Origin: Zeimonas sp050187175 | Lineage (GTDB): Bacteria; Pseudomonadota; Gammaproteobacteria; Burkholderiales; Burkholderiaceae_E | NCBI GenBank assembly: GCA_050187175.1 | Contig: JBFWXS010000003.1 | Span: 62,001 to 126,000, forward strand | Direction of reading: 5' to 3' | DNA length: 64,000 bases | In this document: piece by piece, positions 34,414 to 45,258 of the stretch | Numbering within the stretch: the stretch's first letter is position 1 | How the letters are laid out: each line of letters starts with the position of its first letter | The notes under the pieces: generated by a model | The model's input: only the letters and a program-made list of their open reading frames with translations | The model's database searches: none | Told to the model about the DNA's origin: nothing | Made by a program: the position numbers and the translations under genes

Positions 34414-36513
34414 ATGAACCCATCGACCGATACGCCGGTCCGGCTCGCGCGTCACGATCGCGTCGCCGTCATCACGATCGACAATCCGCCGGTCAATGCC
34501 TTGTCCGCGCGCGTGCGGCAGGGTCTCAGCGACAGCCTTGCTGCCGCTTGCAGAGATCCTGCCGTTGCGGCGATCGTGCTGATCTGCAGCGGGAAGAGCT
34601 TCATCTCCGGCGCCGACGTCAAGGAGTTCGGATTGGTCACCGACGCGCCGGACGGGCCCAGCCTGCTGCGCGCGCTGGAGCAGTCCGACAAGCCGGTGAT
34701 CTGCGCCATGCATGGGCACGCGCTCGGCGGCGGGCTGGAGCTGGCGCTCAGCTGCCATTGGCGCATCGCCGCCGACGGCAGCCGCTTCGGGCTGCCCGAG
34801 ATCACGCTGGGTCTGCTGCCGGGCGGCGGCGGCACGCAGCGTCTGCCGCGGCTGGTGGGCCTGGACGCTGCGGCGCGGATCGTGCTGTCGGGCCGGCCGG
34901 TCGAGGCGGCCGAGGCTCTTGAGCTGGGGCTGCTCGATGCGGTCGTGGCGGAGCCGCTGCTCGGGAAGGCGATCGCTTTCGCCGAATCGGTCGCCGGGAC
35001 GCCGCTGACGCAGCGCAGGCTGTCGGGTCGGCCCGCGCCTGTCACCGACGGCGATGCCGCCCTGCTGCTGCAGCAGACCGCCGCTCGCTCGGAGGCGGCC
35101 CGCCGTGCGCCGAACGCGGCGCGCCGCTGCGTCGAAGCGCTGCTGGCTTCGCTGGACGCAGACGCGGCGGCGGGCATGTCGCGCGAACGGCAGCTGTTTC
35201 TGGCATCGCTGGCCGACGAAGAGTCGCTGGCGCTGCGCTACGTGTTCCTGGCCGAGCGCGCTGCTCGCCGAGTGCGCGGCCTGGACCCGCGGCTGGCGCC
35301 TGAACCGGTTCGCCGTGTCTCGGTCGTGGGGGCCGGCACCATGGGGCGCGGCATCGCCATCTCATGCGCGGATGCCGGATACGAGGTGGACGTCATAGAC
35401 GTGGACGCGGCGGCCGTCGAGCGCGCCGAAGCAGCGATCGCGGCCCACTACAGCTCGGCGGTCGGACGCCGGCGGATGTCGGCCGATTCGGCCGCCGGCT
35501 CGCTTGCCCGGTTTCGCTACGGCACTGCGCTGGGCGCGGCGGCGGATACCGACCTGGTCATCGAGGCGATCTACGAAGACCTCGAGGCCAAGCGGACCAT
35601 GTTCCGCGAACTCGATCGGACGGTCCGGTCGGGCGCCGTTCTGGTCACCAATACCTCGACGCTGGACGTCGACCGGATCGCGGAGGCCACGCGCCGTCCG
35701 GACCGCGTGCTGGGCATGCATTTCTTCAGTCCGGCCAACGTCATGCGTCTGATCGAGGTCGTGCGTGCCGAGCAGACTTCGGCGCAGACGCTAGCCACGG
35801 CCCTGGCGCTCGGGGCCAGGCTGCGGAAGCTGTGCATCACCGTCGGCGTCTGCGACGGCTTCGTCGGCAACCGGATGTCGGCGCGGCGCGCGCAGCAGAT
35901 CGAGCGCATGCTCCAGGAAGGTGCGCTGCCGGCCGATATCGACGCAAGGATCCGCGAGTTCGGCTTCGCGATGGGGCCGTGCGCCGCGACCGATCTGGCC
36001 GGCCTAGACGTCAGCTGGCGGATCCGCAAGGGCAAGGGCCTGAAGTCGCCGATCGCCGATTCGCTGTGCGAGCGCGGGCGATTCGGGCAGAAAGCCGGCC
36101 GCGGATATTACGCGTATCCCGATGGCGGCCGCGAACCGGTGCCGGATCCCGAAGTCACCCTGCTGATAGAGGAGATCTCGCGGCAGAACGGAATCGAGCG
36201 CCGCACCATCGACGCGGCCGAGATCCTCGATCGCTTGCTGCTGCCGATGATCAACGAGGGTGCGCGGATCCTGATGGAAGGAATCGCGGAACGCCCCGGC
36301 GACATCGACCTGATCTGGGTCAATGGCTTCGGCTGGCCCGCGCGGCGAGCCGGCCCCATGTTCTATGCGGACAACCTGGGATTGCGCAGCGTCTGCGATC
36401 GCCTGGATCGCTTGGCCGAGACGCTGCGCGATCCGACGATGCAGCCGGCCGGACTGCTGCGCGAGCTGGCTGCATCCAACCGGTCTTTCCGGTCGCTGCA
36501 GGACGCGGCGTAG
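34414..36513 (+). CDS. Bifunctional enoyl-CoA hydratase / 3-hydroxyacyl-CoA dehydrogenase
   Basis: The 699-residue protein fuses a crotonase domain (about residues 1-190: FISGADVKEFG, GHALGGGLELALSCHWRIA, LPEITLGLLPGGGGTQRLPRL) to an NAD-dependent 3-hydroxyacyl-CoA dehydrogenase (from about residue 305: VSVVGAGTMGRGIAISCADAG, VLGMHFFSPANVMRLIEVV). The layout matches FadJ/peroxisomal multifunctional enzymes. It does the second and third steps of beta-oxidation. It begins 48 bases after the hydratase gene and 61 bases before the thiolase gene. Confidence 0.93.
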   Translation: MNPSTDTPVRLARHDRVAVITIDNPPVNALSARVRQGLSDSLAAACRDPAVAAIVLICSGKSFISGADVKEFGLVTDAPDGPSLLRALEQSDKPVICAMHGHALGGGLELALSCHWRIAADGSRFGLPEITLGLLPGGGGTQRLPRLVGLDAAARIVLSGRPVEAAEALELGLLDAVVAEPLLGKAIAFAESVAGTPLTQRRLSGRPAPVTDGDAALLLQQTAARSEAARRAPNAARRCVEALLASLDADAAAGMSRERQLFLASLADEESLALRYVFLAERAARRVRGLDPRLAPEPVRRVSVVGAGTMGRGIAISCADAGYEVDVIDVDAAAVERAEAAIAAHYSSAVGRRRMSADSAAGSLARFRYGTALGAAADTDLVIEAIYEDLEAKRTMFRELDRTVRSGAVLVTNTSTLDVDRIAEATRRPDRVLGMHFFSPANVMRLIEVVRAEQTSAQTLATALALGARLRKLCITVGVCDGFVGNRMSARRAQQIERMLQEGALPADIDARIREFGFAMGPCAATDLAGLDVSWRIRKGKGLKSPIADSLCERGRFGQKAGRGYYAYPDGGREPVPDPEVTLLIEEISRQNGIERRTIDAAEILDRLLLPMINEGARILMEGIAERPGDIDLIWVNGFGWPARRAGPMFYADNLGLRSVCDRLDRLAETLRDPTMQPAGLLRELAASNRSFRSLQDAA

Positions 36514-36574
36514 GCCGCTCGTCGTTTCGTCGCTTGTACCGACCGGTCGTACACATTCTTCGCAGGGGAAGTCC

Positions 36575-37759
36575 ATGCTCGACGCCGTCATCGTCTCTGT
36601 CGCCCGTACGCCGATCGGCAAGGCTCGAAGAGGCGCGCTGAACCAGCTTCATGGTGCCGACCTCGGCGCTCACGTCATTCGCGCCGCTCTGAGCCGAGCG
36701 GGAGTGCAGGGCGCGGAGGTCGACGATGTCATTCTCGGTACGGGATACCCGGAGGGTGCGACCGGCCGCAATATCGCGCGGCACAGCGCACTGCGGGCGG
36801 GACTGCCGGTATCCGTTTCCGGGATGACGATCCAGCGCGCCTGCAGCTCGGGGCTCCAGGCCATCGCCATCGCGGCCAGCCGGGTACGGTTCGAAGGTGT
36901 TCCCGTCGCAGTAGCCGGCGGCGTCGAGTCGGTCAGCCTGGTGCTTGACAAGGTCAATCAACATGCGTCGCAGAACGCGTGGCTGCAGCAGCACATGCCG
37001 ACGATCTACATGTCCATGATCGAGACGGCCGACACCGTCGCGCATCGCTACGGCATCGGCCGCGATGCGCAGGACGAATACGCCTGCATGAGCCAGAGGC
37101 GCACTGCCGCCGCGCAGCGCGCCGGCTTGTTCGACGCCGAGATCGCGCCGGTGGAGCTCACGGCGCAGGGCGGTCTTGCCGACGGCCCGCAGGCCGCCGC
37201 CAAGGTCTTCTCGCGCGACGAGGGGAACCGCCCCGATACGACGCTCGAGGGACTGGCGAAGCTCGAGCCGGTGCGGGGTGCAGGCAACTTCATTACCGCG
37301 GGCAACGCCAGCCAGCTGTCCGACGGTGCGGCCGTCTGCGTCGTCATGTCGGACCGGGAGGCGGCTCGCCGCGGCCTGCAGCCGCTGGGCGTGCTCAGAG
37401 GCTTCGCGGTGGCCGGCTGCGAACCCGACGAGATGGGTATCGGCCCCGTCTTCGCGGTGCCCAAGCTGCTGAAGCAGCAGGGCGTCTCGGCCGACGACGT
37501 CGATCTGTGGGAGCTGAACGAGGCGTTCGCCAGCCAGGTCCTCTACTGCCGGGACCGGCTCGGCATCCCTCAGCAGAAGCTCAACGTCAACGGCGGTGCC
37601 ATCGCGATCGGGCATCCGTTCGGCATGAGCGGCGCGCGCATGGTCGGCCATGCGCTGCTGGAAGGCCGGCGCCGATCGGCGCGCTTCGCGGTGGTGACGA
37701 TGTGCGTCGGCGGCGGAATGGGCGCGGCGGGCCTGCTGGAGATACTGCCGGCTGCGTGA
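36575..37759 (+). CDS. Acetyl-CoA acyltransferase (thiolase)
   Basis: The 394-residue thiolase has all catalytic parts: Cys90 (QRACSSGLQ), the His motif NVNGGAIAIGHPFGMSG and the second Cys in TMCVGGGMG. It would cleave 3-ketoacyl-CoA to acetyl-CoA and a shortened acyl-CoA. The ATG at 36575 is preceded by GGGGAA. In contrast to the thiolase-fold protein at 18290, this one is clearly competent for thiolysis. It completes the three-gene set with the dehydrogenases and hydratases next to it. Confidence 0.93.
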   Translation: MLDAVIVSVARTPIGKARRGALNQLHGADLGAHVIRAALSRAGVQGAEVDDVILGTGYPEGATGRNIARHSALRAGLPVSVSGMTIQRACSSGLQAIAIAASRVRFEGVPVAVAGGVESVSLVLDKVNQHASQNAWLQQHMPTIYMSMIETADTVAHRYGIGRDAQDEYACMSQRRTAAAQRAGLFDAEIAPVELTAQGGLADGPQAAAKVFSRDEGNRPDTTLEGLAKLEPVRGAGNFITAGNASQLSDGAAVCVVMSDREAARRGLQPLGVLRGFAVAGCEPDEMGIGPVFAVPKLLKQQGVSADDVDLWELNEAFASQVLYCRDRLGIPQQKLNVNGGAIAIGHPFGMSGARMVGHALLEGRRRSARFAVVTMCVGGGMGAAGLLEILPAA

Positions 37760-37832
37760 TCCGGCGCCGGCGCGGCGGTGGCGATGCGATGCGATGCGTT
37801 CGCAGTCCGAGTGCGGCGGCCCCTCGGAACAG

Positions 37833-38771
37833 TCAGCGCGGAGCCTTGCGGCTGGAGCTGGGAGCGCGGCTGCCGCGGCTGCCCGCCGCATCGCCCGAAC
37901 CCTTGCGCGCCGCATGCATCGCCTGAACGAAGTCACCCACCAGCGCCTGCTCGGGACGTTCCTTGGCATGCACGGTGTAGCAGCGGAAGTGGACTGCGGG
38001 CTCGAACGGGATCGCCTGCACGCCGGGAACGCCCAGCTCGAGCTGCAGCACCGGATTGACGATGCTCACGCCGAGCCCGCGTGCGACCATCACGCAGATG
38101 GCTGATGCATGCGAGACCTCGAGTTCGAGACGGCGTGTTTCGGGCTCGAACAGGCGGTCGACGTCGCGGCGCGCCGTGTCGTAGGTGGGCATCGAGATGA
38201 ACGATTCGCTCGCGAGGTCGGCGGGCCGCAGCTTGCGCTTGCCGGCGAGCCGATGTCCAGCCGGTACGATGCAGACGGCGCGTTCGGTGAAGATCAGCTT
38301 GCTGTCCACTTCCTGCGGCAGGGCCACCATGGCCACGACGCCGAAATCGCAGTAGCCCGACGCGGTCCATTTGCAGATGGTCGCTGAATCCGAGATGTGA
38401 ACGACTACGGGAACGCCGGGCCGCGCCTCGCGGAACAGCTGCAGCGCCCGCGGGATCAGGCTGATTCCGAGGGCGGGTGTCACCGCGATGCGCAGGCCCT
38501 CGACACCGTGCACGCGGATCCGGTCGGCGGCTTCGGCGATCGAGCCGATTCCCACATAGACGCGGTCGACCTCGCGCAGCAGCGCGTGTGCTTCCGGCGT
38601 CGCGACGACGCGGCTGCCGATGCGCTCGAACAGCTTGAGCCGGGTCTCGCGCTGCAGCAGTGCGATGGCGCGGCTGATGTTCGGCTGCGAGGTGTGAAGC
38701 TGGCTGGCGGCGACCGTCATCGAGCCTGTGCGCATGACGGTGCGGAACGCTTCGATCTGCTTGAAGTTCAT
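37833..38771 (-). CDS. LysR-family transcriptional regulator
   Basis: The 312-residue regulator has the N-terminal HTH (GSMTVAASQLHTSQPNISRAIALLQRE) and the LysR effector domain (RIAVTPALGISLIPRALQLFREARPG). A Ser/Arg-rich tail follows. It is divergent from the Bug receptor/lyase pair at 38868-41383 and probably controls it from the 96-base gap, which contains two inverted repeats. Confidence 0.92.
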   Translation of the reverse strand: MNFKQIEAFRTVMRTGSMTVAASQLHTSQPNISRAIALLQRETRLKLFERIGSRVVATPEAHALLREVDRVYVGIGSIAEAADRIRVHGVEGLRIAVTPALGISLIPRALQLFREARPGVPVVVHISDSATICKWTASGYCDFGVVAMVALPQEVDSKLIFTERAVCIVPAGHRLAGKRKLRPADLASESFISMPTYDTARRDVDRLFEPETRRLELEVSHASAICVMVARGLGVSIVNPVLQLELGVPGVQAIPFEPAVHFRCYTVHAKERPEQALVGDFVQAMHAARKGSGDAAGSRGSRAPSSSRKAPR

Positions 38772-38782
38772 ATCAGGATTGT

Positions 38783-38796
38783 ATGACTTTGGTCAT
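38783..38796. promoter_or_regulatory. Inverted repeat ATGAC-N4-GTCAT near the LysR start
   Basis: A perfect 5-base inverted repeat lies 12 bases upstream of the LysR start and just upstream of the -35 box of the divergent Bug gene. It is a candidate site for autoregulation. Confidence 0.5.
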
Positions 38797-38805
38797 TTCT
38801 TTGAT

Positions 38806-38847
38806 TTGACAGCATGACGTGCGATTTTGATACTGCAGTCGTCATGC
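38806..38847 (+). promoter_or_regulatory. Sigma-70 promoter of the Bug/lyase pair with an overlapping dyad
   Basis: TTGACA (38806-38811), a 17-base spacer and GATACT (38829-38834) form a good promoter 33 bases before the receptor start codon. A dyad GCATGACG (38812-38819) / CGTCATGC (38840-38847) brackets the -10 region. Confidence 0.62.
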
Positions 38848-38867
38848 ATCCCATACCGGAGAAGGCC

Positions 38868-39866
38868 ATGAGCACGAAACGCTTCTTGATTCCTGTCTTG
38901 CGCGGCGGCGCCTTGCGCATCGGTGCGGCTGCGGTGCTCGCCGGCGTGGCGTTCGCCAGCTCTCCCGCCGGCGCACAGGGCGGAGGCCGCGCGATCGAGC
39001 TGGTCGTGCCGTTCGCGCCGGGCGGTTCGACGGATTCGATGGCCAGGCTGGCGGCGCCCAAGCTGGCTCAGCAGCTGGGTGTTCCCGTGGCGGTGGTCAA
39101 CAAGCCCGGCGCAGCGGGCCTGATCGGCACCAGCTATGCACTGCTGGCCACCGACGGCTCGCGGATCATGACAGGCGGCAATTCCAATCTCGGCCCGGTA
39201 CTCGCGCTGGGTGGACAGGCCACTTATACGATCGATGACGTGGCGGCGCTAGGCATGGCCACCACGAACACGCTGCTGATCGTGAGCCGGCCAGGTCGTT
39301 TCGAGAACTTCGAGGCGCTGGCGCGCGAGGCCAGGGCGAAGCCCGACAGCGGCGTCTCGATCGGATCCTGGGGCGTGAAGTCGCCGGCGCACTTCTACGT
39401 CGCGCTGCTCGGCCAGCAGCTGAGCTCGAACTTCCTGCACGTGCCGTTCGACGGCGGCGCGAAGGCCATGCTCGCCACCATGGGCGGGGAGATCGATGCG
39501 GCGGTGGTGACGGTGAGCACTGCGTTGACCAACGTGCAGTCAGGCAAGCTGACGGCGCTGGCAGTGACCTCGGCCGCGCGTTCCGTGGACCTGCCCAAGG
39601 TGCCTTCGATCAAGGAGCTTGGCCTGCCCGAGGCCGAGTACGTCTCGTTCGACGGCTTCGCCGTCAGTGCCAAGGTGCCCAGGGAGCGGCTGGAAGCACT
39701 GCGCTCGGCGATGAGCAAGGTGCTGGCCGATCCCGACTTCAAGGAGCGCATGCGCAAGATCGGCGCCGAGCCTACCGCGCTGTCGGGCAGCGACTATGAC
39801 GCATTCCTCCGCAGGAACATCCAGACCTTGTCGGCCATTGCCGCAAGAACGCCGATCAAGGATTGA
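38868..39866 (+). CDS. Bug/TctC-family periplasmic solute receptor
   Basis: The 332-residue receptor has a signal peptide ending near ASSPAGAQ and then RAIELVVPFAPGGSTDSMARL, followed by FLHVPFDGGAKAMLATMGGEIDAAV, as in Bug carboxylate receptors. The ATG at 38868 has GGAGAAGG close upstream. It is the first gene of a two-gene unit with the argininosuccinate-lyase-like enzyme. The pairing suggests that the receptor binds the lyase substrate, for instance an amino-dicarboxylate adduct. Confidence 0.92.
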   Translation: MSTKRFLIPVLRGGALRIGAAAVLAGVAFASSPAGAQGGGRAIELVVPFAPGGSTDSMARLAAPKLAQQLGVPVAVVNKPGAAGLIGTSYALLATDGSRIMTGGNSNLGPVLALGGQATYTIDDVAALGMATTNTLLIVSRPGRFENFEALAREARAKPDSGVSIGSWGVKSPAHFYVALLGQQLSSNFLHVPFDGGAKAMLATMGGEIDAAVVTVSTALTNVQSGKLTALAVTSAARSVDLPKVPSIKELGLPEAEYVSFDGFAVSAKVPRERLEALRSAMSKVLADPDFKERMRKIGAEPTALSGSDYDAFLRRNIQTLSAIAARTPIKD

Positions 39867-39886
39867 CGAGAAAGGCCGACGGCACC

Positions 39887-41383
39887 ATGGGACGGATCAA
39901 GTCGGAGGCTAAGGCGCCGGAGCTCGTGCAGCATGTGATGCGTCCGTTCGTCGACGGCATGCGCGACTACTTCGACGTTCATCTGCGCATCCATCAGGCG
40001 CACGTGCTGATGCTGGCCGAGCAAGGCCTGGTCGGCGACGCCGATGGCCGGTTGATACTGCAGGCGCTGCGCGAGCTGGAGCGCAGCGGCCGGGATGGGC
40101 TGGAGCTGCATGCCGATACCGATCTCTACATGCAGATGGAGGCCTTCGTCAAAGACCGCGCAGGCGGCGCCGGCGGCATGATGCACATGGGCCGCAGCCG
40201 TAATGATCTCTACGCCTGCGGCGCGCGCATGCTGAACCGCGACAAGCTGCAGCAGATGATGGCCGACGTGCTGGCCTTGCAGCGGGTCGTGCTGCGGCGC
40301 GCCGGCGAGCACGCGGCAACGGTGATGCCGGGGTACACCCATCTGCAGCATGCCGAGCCGATCACCGTCGGCCACTTCCTGCTCGCGTTCTTCGATGCGC
40401 TGACGCGCGACATGACCCGGCTGCGCGCCGCCTACGCGAGCACGAACCAGAACGCGCTGGGCGGCAGCGCGCTGGCAGGCTCCAGCTTTCCGCTCGACCG
40501 CGAGCGCACCGGCAGCCTGCTCGGCTTCGACGGGCTGGTGGAGAACTCGTACGATGCGGTGGCCGCGCGCGACTATCTGGTCGAATCGGTGGCGGCCGTG
40601 GCGATCCTGGCGTCGACGGTCACGCGCGTGGTCGACGCGCTGATCATCTGGAGCACGTCCGAGTTCGCGATGATAGACATGCCGGACAGCTACGCCTATA
40701 CCAGCAGCATCATGCCGCAGAAGCGCAACCCGGGATATTTCCTGGAAAGCCTGCGCTCGAAGTCGGCGCGCATCACCGGCGATCTGACCGCCGTGATGTG
40801 CACGCTGAAGGGTACGACCTTCGCGCAGTCGCGCGATACCAGCTTCGAGATCACGATTCCCGCGTTCCATGCATTCGCCGAGGCCGAAGGCATCGTGAAC
40901 GTCATGTCGGGCGTCGTCGACCGCCTGATCGTGCGCGAACAAGCGATGGTGGAGAACTGCGCGAGCGAATTCTCAGGCGCGACGGAGCTCGCCAACCTGC
41001 TGGTGATGGAAAGGGGACTGGACTTTCGCTCCGGATATCAGATCATCGCCGAGACTGTGCGGCTGGCCGACGAGCGCAGCCTGCGTCCGGCGGCGGTGAC
41101 GGCGGCGATGATCGACGAAGTCGCGATGACCGTCGTGGGGCGCCCAATGCGTCTGACTCAGAATCAGGTCCATGCCGCGCTCGACCCTGCCGCGAACGTG
41201 CAGCGCAAGCGTACGACAGGCAGCCCGTCGCGCCGCGAGGTCGAGCGGATGCTGGCCAGCCGCGAAGAGATTCTGCAGCAGGCGGGACGCGACGATGCGG
41301 CCCGGCGGCAGCGGCAGGCGCAAGCGATGCGGGCGCTGGGGGAGGCGATCGATGCGCGGATCGGAGCTGGCGCACGATCATGA
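39887..41383 (+). CDS. Argininosuccinate lyase-like enzyme (fumarase/aspartase superfamily)
   Basis: The 498-residue protein has the superfamily signature SSIMPQKRNPG (residues 273-283, catalytic Ser274), plus HMGRSRND (100-107) and GYTHLQHAEPIT (149-160), which are argininosuccinate-lyase-like. Enzymes of this type eliminate fumarate from N-substituted aspartates. The Bug partner, the LysR control and the absence of other arginine genes argue for a catabolic role, for example on an aminopolycarboxylate like EDDS, and against arginine synthesis. The ATG at 39887 gives the usual length; a TTG at 39863 would overlap the receptor stop. Confidence 0.82.
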   Translation: MGRIKSEAKAPELVQHVMRPFVDGMRDYFDVHLRIHQAHVLMLAEQGLVGDADGRLILQALRELERSGRDGLELHADTDLYMQMEAFVKDRAGGAGGMMHMGRSRNDLYACGARMLNRDKLQQMMADVLALQRVVLRRAGEHAATVMPGYTHLQHAEPITVGHFLLAFFDALTRDMTRLRAAYASTNQNALGGSALAGSSFPLDRERTGSLLGFDGLVENSYDAVAARDYLVESVAAVAILASTVTRVVDALIIWSTSEFAMIDMPDSYAYTSSIMPQKRNPGYFLESLRSKSARITGDLTAVMCTLKGTTFAQSRDTSFEITIPAFHAFAEAEGIVNVMSGVVDRLIVREQAMVENCASEFSGATELANLLVMERGLDFRSGYQIIAETVRLADERSLRPAAVTAAMIDEVAMTVVGRPMRLTQNQVHAALDPAANVQRKRTTGSPSRREVERMLASREEILQQAGRDDAARRQRQAQAMRALGEAIDARIGAGARS

Positions 41384-41416
41384 GGAGCATGTCAGATTGT
41401 GCGCGTTTGCCGGCCG

Positions 41417-42876
<1,460 letters not shown>

Positions 42877-42880
<4 letters not shown>

Positions 42881-43482
42881 CGGCCCTGTCCGACCCTGCG
42901 CAGCAATCGGGCCGTCTCGTATAGCGGTAGACCCATGATACCGGAGTGGCTGCCGTCGATCCGGCGGACGAACCTGGCCGCACCGCCCTGGATCGCATAG
43001 GCGCCGGCCTTGCCCATCGGTTCGCCGCCGGCGACGTAGCCGGCGATCTCGGCGCGGCTGAGCCGGGCGAAGCGCACGTGTGAGACGTTCAGCGCCTGTT
43101 CGATGCGCGGGCCGCGCACGACGGCGACGGCGGTCAGCACGCGGTGGCTGCGGCCGGACAGCGCCTGCAGCATGCGGGCGGCGTCGGCGGCGTCGAGCGG
43201 CTTGCCGAAGATCCGCCCGCCGATCGCGACCGTGGTGTCGCTGACCAGGATGGGGGCGGGGGGCAGGGCGCGCCGCTGCAGGCGTCGGCGCGCGGCCTCG
43301 GCCTTGGCCAGCGTGACGCGCTGCACGTAGCGGGTCGGCGATTCGCCGGCGATGAGCTGTTCGAGCGCCTCGGCGTCCTCGTCGGCGTCGGGCAGCAGCA
43401 GCTCGAAGGCGATGCCGATCTGGCGCAGGAGCTCCTGGCGGCGCGGGCTCTGCGATGCGAGATAGATGAAATCGTCAGCCAC
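42877..43482 (-). CDS. maf: Maf-family nucleoside triphosphate pyrophosphatase
   Basis: The 201-residue Maf protein hydrolyses non-canonical or selected NTPs to monophosphates. The family opening LASQSPRRQELLRQIGI and the segments LVSDTTVAIGGRIFGKP and GKAGAYAIQGGAARFV are present. It overlaps rlmH upstream by 8 bases and rng downstream by 4 bases, the usual order in Burkholderiales. Confidence 0.95.
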
Positions 43483-43945
43483 GATGGTATGGATGGTTGG
43501 CCAGCACCGACCATGCCCGGAACAGCTGCTCGGCCAGCAGCACGCGCACCAGCGGGTGCGGCAGCGTCAGGCTGGACAGCCGCAGCGTTTCCTCGGCGGC
43601 GCGCTTCAGCTCGGGGTCCAGCCCGTCCGGGCCGCCGATGACGATGGCCACCGGCCGCGCGTCCTGGCGCCAGGCGTCGAGCCGCGCGGCGAACTGGCGG
43701 GTATCGAGGTCGCGGCCGCGTTCGTCGAGCACGACCAGCCGCGCGCCGGCGGGCAGGGCGGCGCGGATGCGCTCGGCTTCGCGGCGCATCCACGAGACGG
43801 CCTGGCCGCTGTCGCCGCGCGGCTCGGCGCGGATCTCGCGCCAGTCGACGGCGATCTCGGCGGGCAGCCGCTGCTGGTAGTCATTGACCGCCGCACCGAC
43901 CCAGGACGGCATCCGGGTGCCGACCGCGACGATGCGGATCTTCAT
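43475..43945 (-). CDS. rlmH: 23S rRNA (pseudouridine-1915-N3)-methyltransferase
   Basis: The 156-residue SPOUT methyltransferase modifies pseudouridine 1915 of 23S rRNA in assembled ribosomes. LVVLDERGRDLDTRQFA, VIVIGGPDGLDPEL and the C-terminal LPHPLVRVLLAEQLFRAWSVLANHPYHRG are characteristic. It abuts rsfS, another ribosome-associated factor, as in most bacteria. Confidence 0.97.
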   Translation of the reverse strand: MKIRIVAVGTRMPSWVGAAVNDYQQRLPAEIAVDWREIRAEPRGDSGQAVSWMRREAERIRAALPAGARLVVLDERGRDLDTRQFAARLDAWRQDARPVAIVIGGPDGLDPELKRAAEETLRLSSLTLPHPLVRVLLAEQLFRAWSVLANHPYHRG

Positions 43946-44587
43946 TCAGGCGCTGCTGCGCGGCTTGCGCGCGGCGGCCTTGCGAGGCGCAGCCTTGGAT
44001 CCGGTTTTCGGCGCGGCTTTGGCACCGGCCTTCGGCGCCGCTTTGCGCGCCGTTCGCGGAGCCGTCTTCGAGGCCCCCTTCTTCACGGCGCCCGCCGGCG
44101 CATCGCCCGCGCCGCCAGCCGGCTGCGCGCGCGTGCGGCTGCGCCTGGCCGGCGCCGCCGCGCGCGGCACGATCTCGCCCGAGATGGCGCCGTCGTCTTC
44201 GTCGTCGATCGACGGCGAGGCGCGCGATGCGCCGCTGGCCGGGCGGCCGACTTGCACGCGCACCGGCTTGCCGCCCCAGAGTTCCTCGAGGTTGTAGTAG
44301 CTGCGTATCGCCGGCTGCATGATGTGCACGACCACGTCGCCGACGTCGACGAGCACCCACTCGCCGGTGTCGCCGCCCTCGACCGAGACGACGGTGCCGC
44401 CGGCTTCCTTGACCTTGTCGCGGACGTGGCTGGCGAGCGCGCGGGTCTGGCGGTTGGAGGTGGCGGTGGCCACGACGACGCGGTCGAACAGTTCGGTCTG
44501 GCCGGTGGTGTTGAACACCTTGATGTCCTGCGCCTTGATATCGTCGAGCGCATCGACGATGACGCGCTGCAGTTTCCTCAGATCCAT
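43946..44587 (-). CDS. rsfS: Ribosome silencing factor RsfS with a basic Ala/Lys-rich tail
   Basis: The 213-residue protein is RsfS (RsfA/Iojap), which binds ribosomal protein L14 and blocks subunit joining in starvation. The core (residues 1-120) has DIKAQDIKVFNTTGQTELFDRVVVATATSNRQTRALA and the DTGEWVLVDVGDVVVHIM segment. The family is usually about 105-120 residues; here a further 90 residues are added, ending in a Lys/Ala/Pro/Arg-rich stretch resembling histone H1-like tails. The tail could bind RNA or DNA. The gene begins 8 bases after nadD. Confidence 0.95.
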   Translation of the reverse strand: MDLRKLQRVIVDALDDIKAQDIKVFNTTGQTELFDRVVVATATSNRQTRALASHVRDKVKEAGGTVVSVEGGDTGEWVLVDVGDVVVHIMQPAIRSYYNLEELWGGKPVRVQVGRPASGASRASPSIDDEDDGAISGEIVPRAAAPARRSRTRAQPAGGAGDAPAGAVKKGASKTAPRTARKAAPKAGAKAAPKTGSKAAPRKAAARKPRSSA

Positions 44588-44595
44588 CCTGTTCC

Positions 44596-45258
44596 TTATG
44601 CGGACTGTTCGGCGCTCGGATCGGCGCGATACAGCTGGTGCTGCTCAATATAGTCGAGAACCGCGGGCGGCAACAGTTCGGCCGGCCGGTCGCCGCGTGC
44701 CAGCCCGGCGCGCAGCGCGGTGCCCGAGACGGGAACCGGCGGCATCGTGAAGAACACGATGGCGCCGGCCGGCGCGTCCGGCAGCGCCTGCCGGCCGTGG
44801 GCCTGCAGCAGCGTCTCGACCGGGGCGGGCAGCGCGTCCAGGCGGTGGCCGCCGCGTTGCGTGGCGGCGATGTGCGTGTGCTGCAGCAGCTCGTCGTAGC
44901 GGTGCCAACTGGCCAGGTTGCGCAGCTGGTCGCTGCCCAGGATCAGCACGAAAGCGGGGTCGGAGCCCAGCTGCCGGCGCAGCGCGAGCAGCGTGTCTAT
45001 CGTGTAGCTGTCGCCGCCGCGGCGGACCTCGATGTCGTCGGCGACGAAGGCCGGGTCGACGCCGCTGGCCAGCTTCGTCATCGCCAGCCGGTCGGCGGCG
45101 GCCGTGCCGCCGGCCCCCTTCTGCCACGAGCGGCCGGTCGGGATCAGGCGGACCTCGTCGAGCCGCAGCGCGTCGCGCGCGGCGCGTGCCAGCGCCAGAT
45201 GGCCGACATGGATAGGGTCGAAGGTGCCGCCCAGCAGCCCGATGCGGCGTCGCGTCAC
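44596..45258 (-). CDS. nadD: Nicotinate-nucleotide adenylyltransferase
   Basis: The 220-residue enzyme makes deamido-NAD from nicotinate mononucleotide and ATP. It opens with GLLGGTFDPIHVGHLALARAA, which contains the nucleotidyltransferase HxGH motif, and has FVLILGSDQLRNLASWHRYDELL and the C-terminal VSGTALRAGLARG (ISSTxIR-equivalent). It overlaps hemF by 4 bases. Confidence 0.96.
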   Translation of the reverse strand: MTRRRIGLLGGTFDPIHVGHLALARAARDALRLDEVRLIPTGRSWQKGAGGTAAADRLAMTKLASGVDPAFVADDIEVRRGGDSYTIDTLLALRRQLGSDPAFVLILGSDQLRNLASWHRYDELLQHTHIAATQRGGHRLDALPAPVETLLQAHGRQALPDAPAGAIVFFTMPPVPVSGTALRAGLARGDRPAELLPPAVLDYIEQHQLYRADPSAEQSA

